From Myxococcales bacterium (GTDB lineage: Bacteria > Myxococcota_A > UBA9160 > UBA4427), in assembly GCA_012960035.1 (NCBI GenBank), contig DUBZ01000135.1, positions 310,001 to 374,000 on the forward strand: a stretch of DNA of 64,000 nt. The letters are read 5' to 3'. This document shows, piece after piece, positions 26,355 through 34,983 of this stretch (positions within the stretch are counted from its first letter, which is position 1; every line of letters begins with the position of its first letter). The notes below the pieces were generated by a model that saw only the letters and a list, made by a program, of their open reading frames with translations, made no database searches and was not told the origin of the DNA. A program made the translations under genes and the position numbers.

Positions 26355-27226
26355 CCCATCCGAACCCCGTCTTCGCCATGATAGGGTTCGATGGCTCGTT
26401 TGATGTCGTCCATCACTTGGGTGCGCAATTCGGCATCAGATCCTTGAAGGAGTCGCGAGGCCGGGCCGAGATGGGCCAAGAACTTCGCTGTCTCATCGAG
26501 AGAGCCGCCTCCCCCCATCAATAGATTTTTCTCATAGGACTCGAGAGTAATGTTCTCGAAGCCACTGTCACGAAGGATTCCCCCGACTCGATCGCGATCG
26601 GCAAAGGCGAAGGGCCCGGGAGCATGGGGGTCGGGCGGACCGTCGCCTGCCGGAAGATGTTTCATCGCCGCCGAGACCGGCAAGAGCATCCAGGGATTGC
26701 GGCCGAGTTCTTGCCAGGCGACGAAGGTCAGTCGCCCACCGGGGCGAAGCGCGGACAAAAGATTACTGAAAGCGTCGACGGGTGACGAGAAGAACATCAC
26801 GCCAAAACGAGAGAAGGCGAGGTCGAAGGCGGGACCCTCGAACGTATGGGTCTGCGCGTCCGCTTGGATGAACTCGGTATTGCCGAGTCCGGCTTCGACG
26901 GCGCGCTCTCCTGCGCGTCCAAGCATGGGCGCCGAAATATCCAGGCCGAGTACAGAGCCGGTGGTGCCAACCCGCTTAGCCAGTTCGAGACTGGTCTGAC
27001 CGCAACCACAGCCGACATCGAGGATGCGTTCGCCCGACACGATCTTGGCGTGACTCCCGTCCATGGCTGCTTCACCCAAGGGTGCGATCTGGGTGTCGAT
27101 GATGTCGCCCATCTCGACCCAGCGCTTTCCGGAGTCTTCGTTCCAATATTCGATCTGTCCGGCGTTGGGTCCGTCGGCTGTGAACTCGTCCATGACCTCC
27201 CCTTTTGGCTGATCCACAGTTAACAT
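26315..27226 (-). CDS. Class I SAM-dependent methyltransferase
   Basis: 303 residues from ATG 27226; an alternative ATG at 27193 has GGGGAGG very close to it. SAM motif I is ILDVGCGCGQTSLELAKRVG, motif II LGLDISAPMLGRA, and the post-motif regions are FDLAFSRFGVMFF and LRPGGRLTFVAWQELGRNPW. The latter WQ..NPW pattern is common in UbiE-like or arsenite/small-molecule methyltransferases. The substrate is unknown. It is divergent from the selenoprotein gene, with only 73 bp between them. Confidence 0.9.
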   Translation of the reverse strand: MLTVDQPKGEVMDEFTADGPNAGQIEYWNEDSGKRWVEMGDIIDTQIAPLGEAAMDGSHAKIVSGERILDVGCGCGQTSLELAKRVGTTGSVLGLDISAPMLGRAGERAVEAGLGNTEFIQADAQTHTFEGPAFDLAFSRFGVMFFSSPVDAFSNLLSALRPGGRLTFVAWQELGRNPWMLLPVSAAMKHLPAGDGPPDPHAPGPFAFADRDRVGGILRDSGFENITLESYEKNLLMGGGGSLDETAKFLAHLGPASRLLQGSDAELRTQVMDDIKRAIEPYHGEDGVRMGCATWIVSANRPL

Positions 27227-27299
27227 TAGGGAGCCTTGGTTGCCAGAGTTTACAGCCGGCGATCCACGACAACCATCGCAACGTGAATGGACTCGATGA

Positions 27300-28238
27300 A
27301 TGGGTAGTAAGAGTAACAGGCACCTTCCGATCGACTACATCGCGCGAACGCGCGAGCAATACGATGCGCTCGGTCATGCGGCCTATCGATGGGTCGAGAA
27401 TTCGGACCCCTCGCCGTGGGCCTCCTTGCGAAAGCCGCTCGCCGAGAGTCGGCTCGCTCTGGTGGCCTCGGGTGGCGTGTACCAGGCGGGGCAGATCGCT
27501 TTCCATCATCGCGATGACACGAGCTATCGAGCCATCCCGTCCGATGCGAAAATCTCTGAGCTTCGAACGAGTCACTTCGCATATGACCAGAACGCGGCTC
27601 GCGCCGACCCGAACGTCGTCTTTCCAATCGAGCCTCTCCGGCGAATGGTCGAGTCAGGCCGCCTCGGGAGCCTCGGCCCCTCGGCCTATACATGCATGGG
27701 CGGGATCTACTCTTCGCGTCGCGTTCGCGAAGACCTGGCACCGGAAATTGCACGTCGTGTCCGCGAGGATGAAGTCGACCTCGTGCTGCTCGTCCCGGTC
27801 TGACCGGTCTGTCATCAGTCCGTGGGACTGATCGCGAGAGAAATTGAATCAGAGGGCATTCCTACGCTGTGTCTGACCAGCGCTCTGTCCATCACGCGTG
27901 CCGTAAACCCGTCACGTGCGGTCTATCTCGACTATCCGTTAGGTCATACGGCGGGTAAGCCACACGAACCAGAACTGCAGGATGCAATCATCGAAGCGGC
28001 GCTTAGCGCCTTCGAGTCGATGGAAGTACCGGGCAGTGTCGAAGAGCTTCCGTTTCATTGGGCCAAGAATAATGACTGGAAGGATTCGGTGATGCGCCGG
28101 CGATCGGGATCCGGGAGTTCGGATAAGAGTGGGCACGCCGATGATCGCAGCGAACGTTCGGCGGAGCCGCAATATCAGCGGGAATCTGATCGAGTGGCGG
28201 CGGAGGCGATCGAAGGCTCGGCGCAGGGAAGCGCTTGA
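27300..28238 (+). CDS. Glycine/sarcosine/betaine reductase selenoprotein B-family protein (Sec at in-frame UGA)
   Basis: 312 residues if the TGA at 27801-27803 is read as selenocysteine (Sec168). The frame is open before and after it. Upstream: RLALVASGGVYQAGQ, SELRTSHFAYDQNAARADPN and DEVDLVLLVPV. Downstream, in the same frame: PVCHQSVGLIAREIESEGIP and VYLDYPLGHTAGKPHEPELQ. In homologs without Sec this position is Cys in a CPVCHQ motif, so Sec replaces Cys in UxxC, a redox-active arrangement. A perfect stem-loop lies 10 nt after the TGA. The family is related to GrdB/PrdB of reductases in anaerobes, but aerobic-type homologs of unknown substrate are common. The last about 45 residues are Ser/Arg/Glu-rich and unlike the domain. 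Start ATG 27300 has only a weak ribosome site. Confidence 0.88.
27801..27832 (+). promoter_or_regulatory. Bacterial SECIS-like hairpin after in-frame UGA
   Basis: TGA (27801-27803) is followed after 10 nt by an 8-bp perfect stem ATCAGTCC (27814-27821) / GGACTGAT (27825-27832) with the 3-nt loop GTG. The loop begins 18 nt after the TGA and contains a G in the first position. This fits the published general geometry for bacterial SECIS elements, a small apical stem-loop within roughly 16-37 nt of the UGA. The stem also encodes HQSVGLI, so the coding constraint is compatible with the structure. Confidence 0.8.
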
Positions 28239-28277
28239 TCCCAAGTGGCGCCGCCGACATTGTGGGTTCGCGGGTTG

Positions 28278-28952
28278 TCAGCTCTGACTTTGACCTTCTT
28301 TAGGTTCGGAGCGTCGTAAGAGTCGCGCGATCACCAGACCAAGCACGAAGAAGAGGCAGGCTCCACCAAAGACCCACAGCCGATTATTGACACCGGCTGC
28401 CCCCGCCCCGCCAAATAGGACGAAGGAGACGAGCCCCGGCATGATGCCGAGCAGGGTTCCCAGGAAGTAGTCTCGCTGACTCATGGAAGTCAATCCGCAG
28501 CCGTAGTTCACCGCGTCGAAGGGCAGGTAGATGAGCCGCATGATGAGGACGCTCGTGATGGCATTCTCACTAATCTTCTGATCCCAGTGCTTGAGTCGGC
28601 TCTGTTCGCGTTCATCGATCCAGCTGCGGCCGAGCCAGCGTGCGATTCGAAAGGCAAAATTTGCGCTCGCATTTTCGCCGATGATCGTAAAGAGGATGCC
28701 GAGCCAGGGGCCGAAGATCAGTCCCGAGGCAATCGTGAGTAGGCTTGCCGGAAAAAGGATGAGTGGTCGAAGGGTGTAGAGGATGATGTAGAGGGTGGCT
28801 GCGCGGCCAATCCCGAAGACGGACAGCCATTCATCCAGCTGTTCTGGAATGTCTCGAAGGGCAAGTCCGGTTCGAAACCAGGCCACCCCGGCTGTAATCG
28901 CGAGCATCAGCCACAGGACCGCGAATGAAGTCTTGATCAGCCGATTCGACAT
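28278..28952 (-). CDS. TVP38/TMEM64 (VTT domain) membrane protein
   Basis: 224 residues from ATG 28952; the longer frame upstream is Arg-rich and unlikely. It has an N-terminal helix (SFAVLWLMLAITAGVAWF) followed by the SNARE-associated/VTT core: LRPLILFPASLLTIASGLIF, FGPWLGILFTIIGENASANF and VLIMRLIYLPFDAVNYGCGL. Family members are multi-pass inner-membrane proteins, some with scramblase activity or roles in envelope maintenance; the role here is unknown. It is followed by the selenoprotein gene in convergent orientation. Confidence 0.87.
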   Translation of the reverse strand: MSNRLIKTSFAVLWLMLAITAGVAWFRTGLALRDIPEQLDEWLSVFGIGRAATLYIILYTLRPLILFPASLLTIASGLIFGPWLGILFTIIGENASANFAFRIARWLGRSWIDEREQSRLKHWDQKISENAITSVLIMRLIYLPFDAVNYGCGLTSMSQRDYFLGTLLGIMPGLVSFVLFGGAGAAGVNNRLWVFGGACLFFVLGLVIARLLRRSEPKEGQSQS

Positions 28953-28984
28953 GGTGCCCGCATGGGGGAATCCGAGTCCTTCGC

Positions 28985-30490
28985 TTAGAGCTTGAAGGTC
29001 GGCGGCTCTGCGCCGGAGACGCGAATCGTTTCGCCAACCAGACTTCGTCCGATCAAGTCCGAAAGAATCTCGGGTTCGGCATTCGCGACCAGGCGAGCCC
29101 CGTTCTCGAGACATGCAATGACGGGCGCCGCGACCGGCATCCCGGATCGATCATAAACGACGGTTCCCCCCTCGACCGTGGCACGGCCCTCGGCTTCGAA
29201 GACGACGTCGAGGGCGCCTGCATTGATCGCTTCTTGCGCTGCCGTCGTGTTGGCCAGGACGAAGCCGTTTGCGTTCGGCTCGCGGCCGTAGATTCCCAGC
29301 GAGTGCTTCGACAGAAGCCCGCCATTTCCAGAAACGTAGGCGAATCGTCCGCTTTCGCGCAGGCGCAATCCGGCACTCGCGATGCCGTGGCTCGTGTAAT
29401 TATTTCCGGGACCACCGAAGAAAGACATGCTGCCGGTTAGAGTGAGTCCTCGGGCATCATCCATGGCCAGACCGATCTCGGCTGCACCGACTTCCATCGC
29501 GATGGGGAAGCACGAATAGAGGTCGAAGTAGTCGATGTCGTCGAGACCGATGCCAGCGGTTGTGAACAGAGCGTTTGCCGCCGATCGGATCGCCGGGGAA
29601 GTGTCGAGTTCGGGGCGCTGGGCGGGTGCGACGTCGGCGTTGCTTGCGCCGGACCACGGGAAGATGCATTGGTCGGCGAGCCCGGCTTCTCTTGCGATGG
29701 CGAGAGTCGTGATGAGGAGTGCGCTGCCCTGGTCGACATTCGCGAAGCTATTCATCCGTTTTGTATAAGGCTCGGCCGTGATGCGGTTGCTGGGGGTGGG
29801 TGTCGCGATGTCTTCGGGAGAGAGCGCTTCCGGGAACCACGCGAAGGGGTTTTTTTTGGCGACCTGACTCGAGCGACTCAGGAAATTGCCGATCTCGCCT
29901 CGCCATTGCGATGGAGACGCGCCTCGGCGCGCGGCCAGAGCACTTTCGAAGACTGGGTAGATGTCGGCGGGGCGCAGCAGCTTCGCCTGGATCTCGGCCT
30001 GGCCTAATATTCCGCGAACTGAAGCACCTACGACGGGATCGGCTTCGTCCAGACTTTCTTGCATGTTGGAGTGCGCGGCGGTGAGGAAATCCGAATCCGG
30101 GTCGGCGAGTCGCATGGATCGTGTCGCCTCGGCGCCGCAGATCAACGTCGTTTCGAGTTGGCCTTTCGAGATTTCCTCGCAGGCTCGGTTGACCAGCCAC
30201 TGCGGCGTGTTTCCGCCGGGCGTCGTGGTTTCGCAATCGATTGCCGACTTGTCGAGGCCCAGACGTTCGACTAGCTGCGTGGCCGGAGATCGACTCACCA
30301 ACGAGAAGGAGATGCCCACGACGGTGACTCGTTGAATTCGGTCGAGGAGTCCGGGTGCATCTTCGAAGGCGGCGAGGGCAGCGCGACTCGAGAGGTCGAT
30401 CACATCAACGATGGCTTCTCGTTCGATGGTTTGTCCGATGCCGACGAGGACGGGGGTGCGGGACGGGTCGATGGTCATTCCGGGTTCCAT
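28985..30490 (-). CDS. Thiolase-like acetyl-CoA acetyltransferase family protein without nucleophilic Cys
   Basis: 501 residues from ATG 30490 (ATG 30478 is equally possible). The thiolase fold is seen in RTPVLVGIGQ, YFDLYSCFPIAMEVGAAEIG and MSFFGGPGNNYTSHGIASAG with a catalytic-type His. Where true thiolases have the acyl-accepting Cys, this protein reads TTTPGGNTPQWLVN, with no Cys. The final about 110 residues resemble the additional C-terminal domain of thiolase-like protein type 1. It may bind acyl-CoA without classical thiolysis, or use a different mechanism. It is divergent from a TetR gene that may regulate it. Confidence 0.88.
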   Translation of the reverse strand: MEPGMTIDPSRTPVLVGIGQTIEREAIVDVIDLSSRAALAAFEDAPGLLDRIQRVTVVGISFSLVSRSPATQLVERLGLDKSAIDCETTTPGGNTPQWLVNRACEEISKGQLETTLICGAEATRSMRLADPDSDFLTAAHSNMQESLDEADPVVGASVRGILGQAEIQAKLLRPADIYPVFESALAARRGASPSQWRGEIGNFLSRSSQVAKKNPFAWFPEALSPEDIATPTPSNRITAEPYTKRMNSFANVDQGSALLITTLAIAREAGLADQCIFPWSGASNADVAPAQRPELDTSPAIRSAANALFTTAGIGLDDIDYFDLYSCFPIAMEVGAAEIGLAMDDARGLTLTGSMSFFGGPGNNYTSHGIASAGLRLRESGRFAYVSGNGGLLSKHSLGIYGREPNANGFVLANTTAAQEAINAGALDVVFEAEGRATVEGGTVVYDRSGMPVAAPVIACLENGARLVANAEPEILSDLIGRSLVGETIRVSGAEPPTFKL

Positions 30491-30638
30491 TGGTTTTCAG
30501 GAGAGGGAGCTTAGAGTTTCCTTTCATCCGAGACCCGCGCAGTGATCAAAGTAATTTGCCCACCCGTGAATGATGTCTCCTCGATTGAGGCGGCTTACGC
30601 CGTTGCCGGAGGGGATTCTGAGAGCCGATTCGCTCATC

Positions 30639-30666
30639 TTGATGTTTTGTGAACTTGATTTACTTT
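30639..30666 (+). promoter_or_regulatory. Predicted promoter of the TetR gene, leaderless
   Basis: TTGATG (30639-30644) and TACTTT (30661-30666) are separated by 16 bp. The expected transcription start about 7 bp after the -10 coincides with the ATG at 30673, and there is no ribosome-binding sequence before that ATG. A leaderless mRNA is therefore likely if the promoter is correct. Confidence 0.4.
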
Positions 30667-30672
30667 TTGTAG

Positions 30673-31458
30673 ATGCTCCATGAGATCAGCAACCTCGACG
30701 AGGCCCGGCATAGCCCTCACGTTGCGCGGAAGCGCCAGACGCGGATTCGAAGAATCTTGCGAACGACCCTCGAAATCGTTTCCCGCGATGGGCGCGAGGC
30801 GCTGACCCTGAAGCGCGTGGCCGAATGCGAAGGGCTGACGACGGCGGCCCTGTACCGGTATTTCGCGTCCAAAGATGCACTCGTCGCTGAACTCCAGCGC
30901 GCTCTTATTTCGGCACTCGCCGACTTGACGCGGGAGCGCGTCGAACAGGCGGAACGATTCGCTGTGGCGGAGGGTCTTGAGGAGACGGATCGATCGCTGC
31001 TTGCGGTCGTCGTGTCCGGCTTCGTCTTCGAAGAATTCTCGAGAGCGGCGCAGGTGGAGTTTGGGATTCTGTCCTCGGACTTGAGCTCTCCCGAACATTC
31101 TCTTTCGGATCAGGAAGCGGGCCGAGTCTTTGATACGGCATGGGAGGCGCTCTCGGACCTCGCCGCTCGACTGCATCTGGGCGAAGAGTCAGGCGCGCTA
31201 CGCACGGGCATTTCGAGTGAGAGAGCGGTGGCCCTCTGGGCCGGGCTGCAGGGCATTGTTCAGACTCGAAAACTCTCGCGAGGGGCCCCCGATCGAATCA
31301 ATCTGACGCGAGTGGCGAAGGAACTCACCTCTGCTTTGTTAGTTGGCTGGGGAGGGGACGAGGCGGTCGTGAAAAGAATGGTCGAACTCACGGACGAACG
31401 GGGATTTGCCGCTCTCCATGAATCTTCGATGCAGATCTTGGAACGACAGAACGCTTGA
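30673..31458 (+). CDS. TetR-family transcriptional regulator
   Basis: 261 residues from ATG 30673. The N-terminal helix-turn-helix region is TLEIVSRDGREALTLKRVAE, then CEGLTTAALYRYFASKDALV, the TetR DNA-binding signature. The long C-terminal helical domain is ligand-binding. The protein is longer than the usual 190-220 residues, with a 20-residue N-terminal arm (HEISNLDEARHSPHVARKRQ). It is divergent from the thiolase-like gene (182 bp between starts) and precedes the aminoacylase gene, so either may be its target. Confidence 0.9.
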   Translation: MLHEISNLDEARHSPHVARKRQTRIRRILRTTLEIVSRDGREALTLKRVAECEGLTTAALYRYFASKDALVAELQRALISALADLTRERVEQAERFAVAEGLEETDRSLLAVVVSGFVFEEFSRAAQVEFGILSSDLSSPEHSLSDQEAGRVFDTAWEALSDLAARLHLGEESGALRTGISSERAVALWAGLQGIVQTRKLSRGAPDRINLTRVAKELTSALLVGWGGDEAVVKRMVELTDERGFAALHESSMQILERQNA

Positions 31459-31537
31459 CTGATTCGATAGTGAATCGCCAGTCGCAAGCGTTGAGAAAAT
31501 GAATCGCGCGGGTCGTAAACGCGAAAAGGAGAATGAG

Positions 31538-33295
31538 ATGAGCAAGCATGAATTAGTCATTCGAAACGGAACCGTTGTCGACGGGAGCGGGGAGGCACCC
31601 TTTACGGCTGATCTCGCTATTGATGGCGATCGGATTGTCGCCATCGGTTCGGACGTCGGTGACGGTGATCGCGAGATTGATGCGAAGGGTCTCCTCGTTA
31701 CACCGGGTTGGGTTGACATTCACGCGCATTACGATGCTCAGGCCACCTGGGATCCGATGCTCTCGCCGTCCTCCGAACATGGTGTGACGACGGTCGTTCT
31801 GGGCAACTGTGGCGTCGGATTCGCGCCGGTCAGGGAATCGCTTCGCGATGAACTCATCGATCTGATGGAAGCGGTCGAAGATATTCCCGGTGCGGCGATG
31901 CACGAGGGCATCAAATGGGAATGGGAGACTTTTCCCGAGTTCATGAACGCCCTCGAACGTCGAGACCATGCCATCGACTACGGGTTGCAAGTACCTCATT
32001 GCGCGCTTCGTTCCTACGTGATGGGTCAGCGCGGGATCGATAATGAGACAGCAACGAAGGGCGACATTCAAGAGATGAAGCAAATCGTTCAAGAGGCGCT
32101 TCGCGCTGGAGCCCTCGGCTTTTCGACATCGCGAACCGAGATGCATAACACTCTCAAGGGTGATCCCGTCCCCGGAACTTTTGCGGACCACGACGAGTTG
32201 TTCGGGATCGGAGAGGCCCTCGCAGAGGAAAAGGCAGGCGTCTTTCAGATGAGTCTGACCCATCGCGAAGTGCCCGGCGAAATGGGATGGATGAAGGAGT
32301 TGGCCAAGAAGACGGGGCGGATAGTGACCTTCAACCTCCAGCAGATCGATGAAGCGCCGGACCTGTATAAAGAGGCGCTTCGAGGACTGGATGAAGCGCG
32401 CGAGGAAGGCATAACGAACCTTCGCGGGCAATTCTCGGGGCGGCCCGTTGGCGTGATGATGGGATGGGAGACGAGCATCCATCCATTCCTGGGTCATCCC
32501 GAATATGTAAAGCTCATGAAGCTGCCGATTGCCGATCGTCTCGACGTGCTGAGGCAGCCTGAAACCAAGGCTCGATTGATCGAGGGCGGCGAACTACGCA
32601 CGGATGCCTTGCCGAAGAACGCGCCGATTCCCGCTGTGTTTCTTCAGTTTCTGGCGGCTGCGACAAAGAAGATGTACCCGATGGGTGGAGGTCATGACTA
32701 CGAACCGGATCCATCGGATTCAGTTGCGGGCCGAGCGAAGTCGAGTGGCCGCGCGCCTGCGGAGATCGTCTACGACGCATTGATGGACCAGGGCGGGAAG
32801 GGTCTTCTGTATTTTCCGCTTTTCGGCTATGCGACGAGTCGCTTCGACGCGATCGAAGAGACCATGCTTCATCCCCAGACGGGACTCAGCCTCGCCGATG
32901 GTGGCGCGCATTGCGGTGCTATTTGCGATGCGGGTACGCCGACTTTCATGCTGATGCATTGGGCCCGAGATCGGAAGCGCGGAGAACAGCTCCCCCTCGA
33001 ATTCATCGTCAAGCGGCAGACCCGGGACACGGCACACCAATATGGCCTCTTCGATCGAGGCGAGTTGAGGGTTGGACTCAAGGCGGACGTCAACGTGATC
33101 GACTTCGAGAACCTCGGTCTCGAGTCCCCGCATATGAGACATGATTTTCCGGCTGGCGGCCGGCGTCTCTATCAGGGGGCGACGGGGTATCGAGCGACGA
33201 TCGCTTCCGGCAAGATCATCTTTGAAAACGGCGAGGCGACGGGGGCTCTGCCAGGCAAGCTCATTCGCGGTAGTCAGCCAGGAGTCGAAGCCTAA
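31538..33295 (+). CDS. N-acyl-D-amino-acid deacylase-type amidohydrolase
   Basis: 585 residues from ATG 31538, selected because AAGGAG lies 6 nt upstream and LVIRNGTVVDGSGEAPFTAD starts the family's beta-sandwich. The metal motif is GWVDIHAHYDAQATWDP, with GVTTVVLGNCGVGFAPVR and LADGGAHCGAICDAGTPTFM also conserved in D-aminoacylase/dihydroorotase-like enzymes. It probably hydrolyses an N-acyl or cyclic amide substrate in the cytoplasm; no signal peptide is present. It is about 80 bp behind the TetR gene. Confidence 0.9.
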   Translation: MSKHELVIRNGTVVDGSGEAPFTADLAIDGDRIVAIGSDVGDGDREIDAKGLLVTPGWVDIHAHYDAQATWDPMLSPSSEHGVTTVVLGNCGVGFAPVRESLRDELIDLMEAVEDIPGAAMHEGIKWEWETFPEFMNALERRDHAIDYGLQVPHCALRSYVMGQRGIDNETATKGDIQEMKQIVQEALRAGALGFSTSRTEMHNTLKGDPVPGTFADHDELFGIGEALAEEKAGVFQMSLTHREVPGEMGWMKELAKKTGRIVTFNLQQIDEAPDLYKEALRGLDEAREEGITNLRGQFSGRPVGVMMGWETSIHPFLGHPEYVKLMKLPIADRLDVLRQPETKARLIEGGELRTDALPKNAPIPAVFLQFLAAATKKMYPMGGGHDYEPDPSDSVAGRAKSSGRAPAEIVYDALMDQGGKGLLYFPLFGYATSRFDAIEETMLHPQTGLSLADGGAHCGAICDAGTPTFMLMHWARDRKRGEQLPLEFIVKRQTRDTAHQYGLFDRGELRVGLKADVNVIDFENLGLESPHMRHDFPAGGRRLYQGATGYRATIASGKIIFENGEATGALPGKLIRGSQPGVEA

Positions 33296-33310
33296 CGACA
33301 GGTGGGGAAG

Positions 33311-33332
33311 CCGGGACTCAACCGGGACTCAA
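33311..33332. repeat. Tandem 11-bp direct repeat before the BVMO gene
   Basis: CCGGGACTCAA occurs twice without a gap (33311-33321, 33322-33332), about 30 bp before the monooxygenase start. It may be a slippage product or a regulator binding site. Confidence 0.9.
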
Positions 33333-33363
33333 CAAGAACGATTCGCGCCATAGGAAATTGCCA

Positions 33364-34899
33364 ATGCAAGAGGGAATTAATGCGGGTGCGCCCTGGGCGA
33401 GTTCCGGGCGCCAGCCGAAGATCGCAATCGTGGGCGCTGGGATGTCGGGCATCGCCGCAGTCATCAAATTGCGCAAAGCCGGCTACCGCAACCTGACGGT
33501 TTATGAGAAAGCCGACCGCGTCGGCGGAACCTGGCGCGAGAATACGTACCCGGGCCTTTCCTGCGACATTCCTTCTCGTTGGTATTCCTTCCGTTTTGCG
33601 CTCAACCCCGAATGGACCCACCGATTTTCCTACGGCCCCGAGATTCAGGCCTATTTGGAAAAGGTCGCGCGCGATTTCGATGTCGAGTCAGCGATTCGTT
33701 TCGGAACGGCGGTCAAATCCCTCGACTACGTCGTGCTACCCAGTGAAGAGGCCCCGAAGTGGCGGCTTGTGACCGAGGGCGGTGAGACTTCGCTCTACGA
33801 CGTTGTTATCTCGGCGACTGGAATTCTTCATCAGCCTGTTATGCCCGATATACCAGGACTCACCAGCTTCGAAGGCGCGATTTTTCATTCTGCGCACTGG
33901 GACCATTCCGCGGAACTCAACGGGAAGCGGGTCGGCGTCATCGGAACCGGATCAACGGCCGCGCAGATTATCGGGGACATCACGAGTCGCGTGGGTGAAA
34001 TGGTGGTCTTCCAGCGCACGCCACAATGGATGGTTCCTCTCCCCCAGACAGAGTACTCACCCGGACTCAAGCGACTACTTCGATTCCTTCCGTTTCTACA
34101 GTGGCTTCCGTATTTTTTCTATTTCTTTGCGGGTCTGCGAACCTTTGGCGCGGCGACGGTCGGCGACAAGAAGATGCAAGAGCGAATCAGTCAGGCATGT
34201 TTGACTAATCTGGCGCAAAACGTCCCAGACCGTGATCTGCGGGCGAGACTGACACCCGACTATCAAGCCGCGTGTAAGCGACTCATACTCTGTTCATCCT
34301 TCTATCCCGCAATATCGAGCGAGAACGCCGAACTTGTTACGGAAAAAATTCAGGAAATCGATGCGAAGGGCGTCTGCACCGAAGACGGTCAGCATTACGA
34401 GTTGGATGTGCTCGTACTCGCTACTGGCTTCGACCCGAGCGCTTTTATTTTGCCGACCAAGGTGACGGGCGAGAAGGGGTTGGATCTCGAAGAGTTCTGG
34501 CATCGCGCGCCCAGAGCCCATCGTGCCGTCGCCATGCCCGGGTTTCCGAACTTCTGGATGCTCGAGGGGCCGACGGGACCTGTCGGAAATCTTTCGCTCA
34601 TTACGATCTCGGAACATCAAATTGATTTCGTGATCCAGATGCTCGACAAGATGAAGCGTGACGGTCATGCGGCGATCTCAGCGAGGGAAGAATCTTATGT
34701 CGGGTATAACGACGCGATGCGTGAGGCGCTTCCGAACACGGTCTGGATGAGCGGCGGATGTACGAGTTGGTATATGGATGACTCGGGGCTGCCCAACCTG
34801 TATCCATGGGCACCGGGGCGCTATCTGAAATCGATGCGGCGTCCGAAATTCGAAGAGTTTCATCTGCGTGATGAGGTTGCGGCGACCGCGAGCGCCTAA
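33364..34899 (+). CDS. Flavin-containing (Baeyer-Villiger-type) monooxygenase
   Basis: 511 residues from ATG 33364, with AGGAA 7 nt upstream (TTG 33358 also possible). Two Rossmann motifs are present: KIAIVGAGMSGIAAVIKLRK and GKRVGVIGTGSTAAQII. Between them is the BVMO fingerprint FEGAIFHSAHWDHS (FxGxxxHxxxWD). A GGTWRENTYPGLSCDIPS segment is also typical. It should insert oxygen into a ketone or oxidise a sulfur/nitrogen substrate using FAD and NADPH. It is 68 bp behind the aminoacylase gene and may share its transcript. Substrate cannot be inferred. Confidence 0.93.
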   Translation: MQEGINAGAPWASSGRQPKIAIVGAGMSGIAAVIKLRKAGYRNLTVYEKADRVGGTWRENTYPGLSCDIPSRWYSFRFALNPEWTHRFSYGPEIQAYLEKVARDFDVESAIRFGTAVKSLDYVVLPSEEAPKWRLVTEGGETSLYDVVISATGILHQPVMPDIPGLTSFEGAIFHSAHWDHSAELNGKRVGVIGTGSTAAQIIGDITSRVGEMVVFQRTPQWMVPLPQTEYSPGLKRLLRFLPFLQWLPYFFYFFAGLRTFGAATVGDKKMQERISQACLTNLAQNVPDRDLRARLTPDYQAACKRLILCSSFYPAISSENAELVTEKIQEIDAKGVCTEDGQHYELDVLVLATGFDPSAFILPTKVTGEKGLDLEEFWHRAPRAHRAVAMPGFPNFWMLEGPTGPVGNLSLITISEHQIDFVIQMLDKMKRDGHAAISAREESYVGYNDAMREALPNTVWMSGGCTSWYMDDSGLPNLYPWAPGRYLKSMRRPKFEEFHLRDEVAATASA

Positions 34900-34948
34900 C
34901 GGATCGCTCGAACTACGGAATGACATCATCTCGTAACTGCATCTGTTA

Positions 34949-34969
34949 TTCGGTGTTCGGTGTTCGGTA
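34949..34969. repeat. Three 7-bp tandem units TTCGGTG/A in a convergent gap
   Basis: TTCGGTG, TTCGGTG and TTCGGTA follow each other between two convergent genes. They form no obvious terminator stem. Confidence 0.85.
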
Positions 34970-34983
34970 TGGGCGCCGACTGT

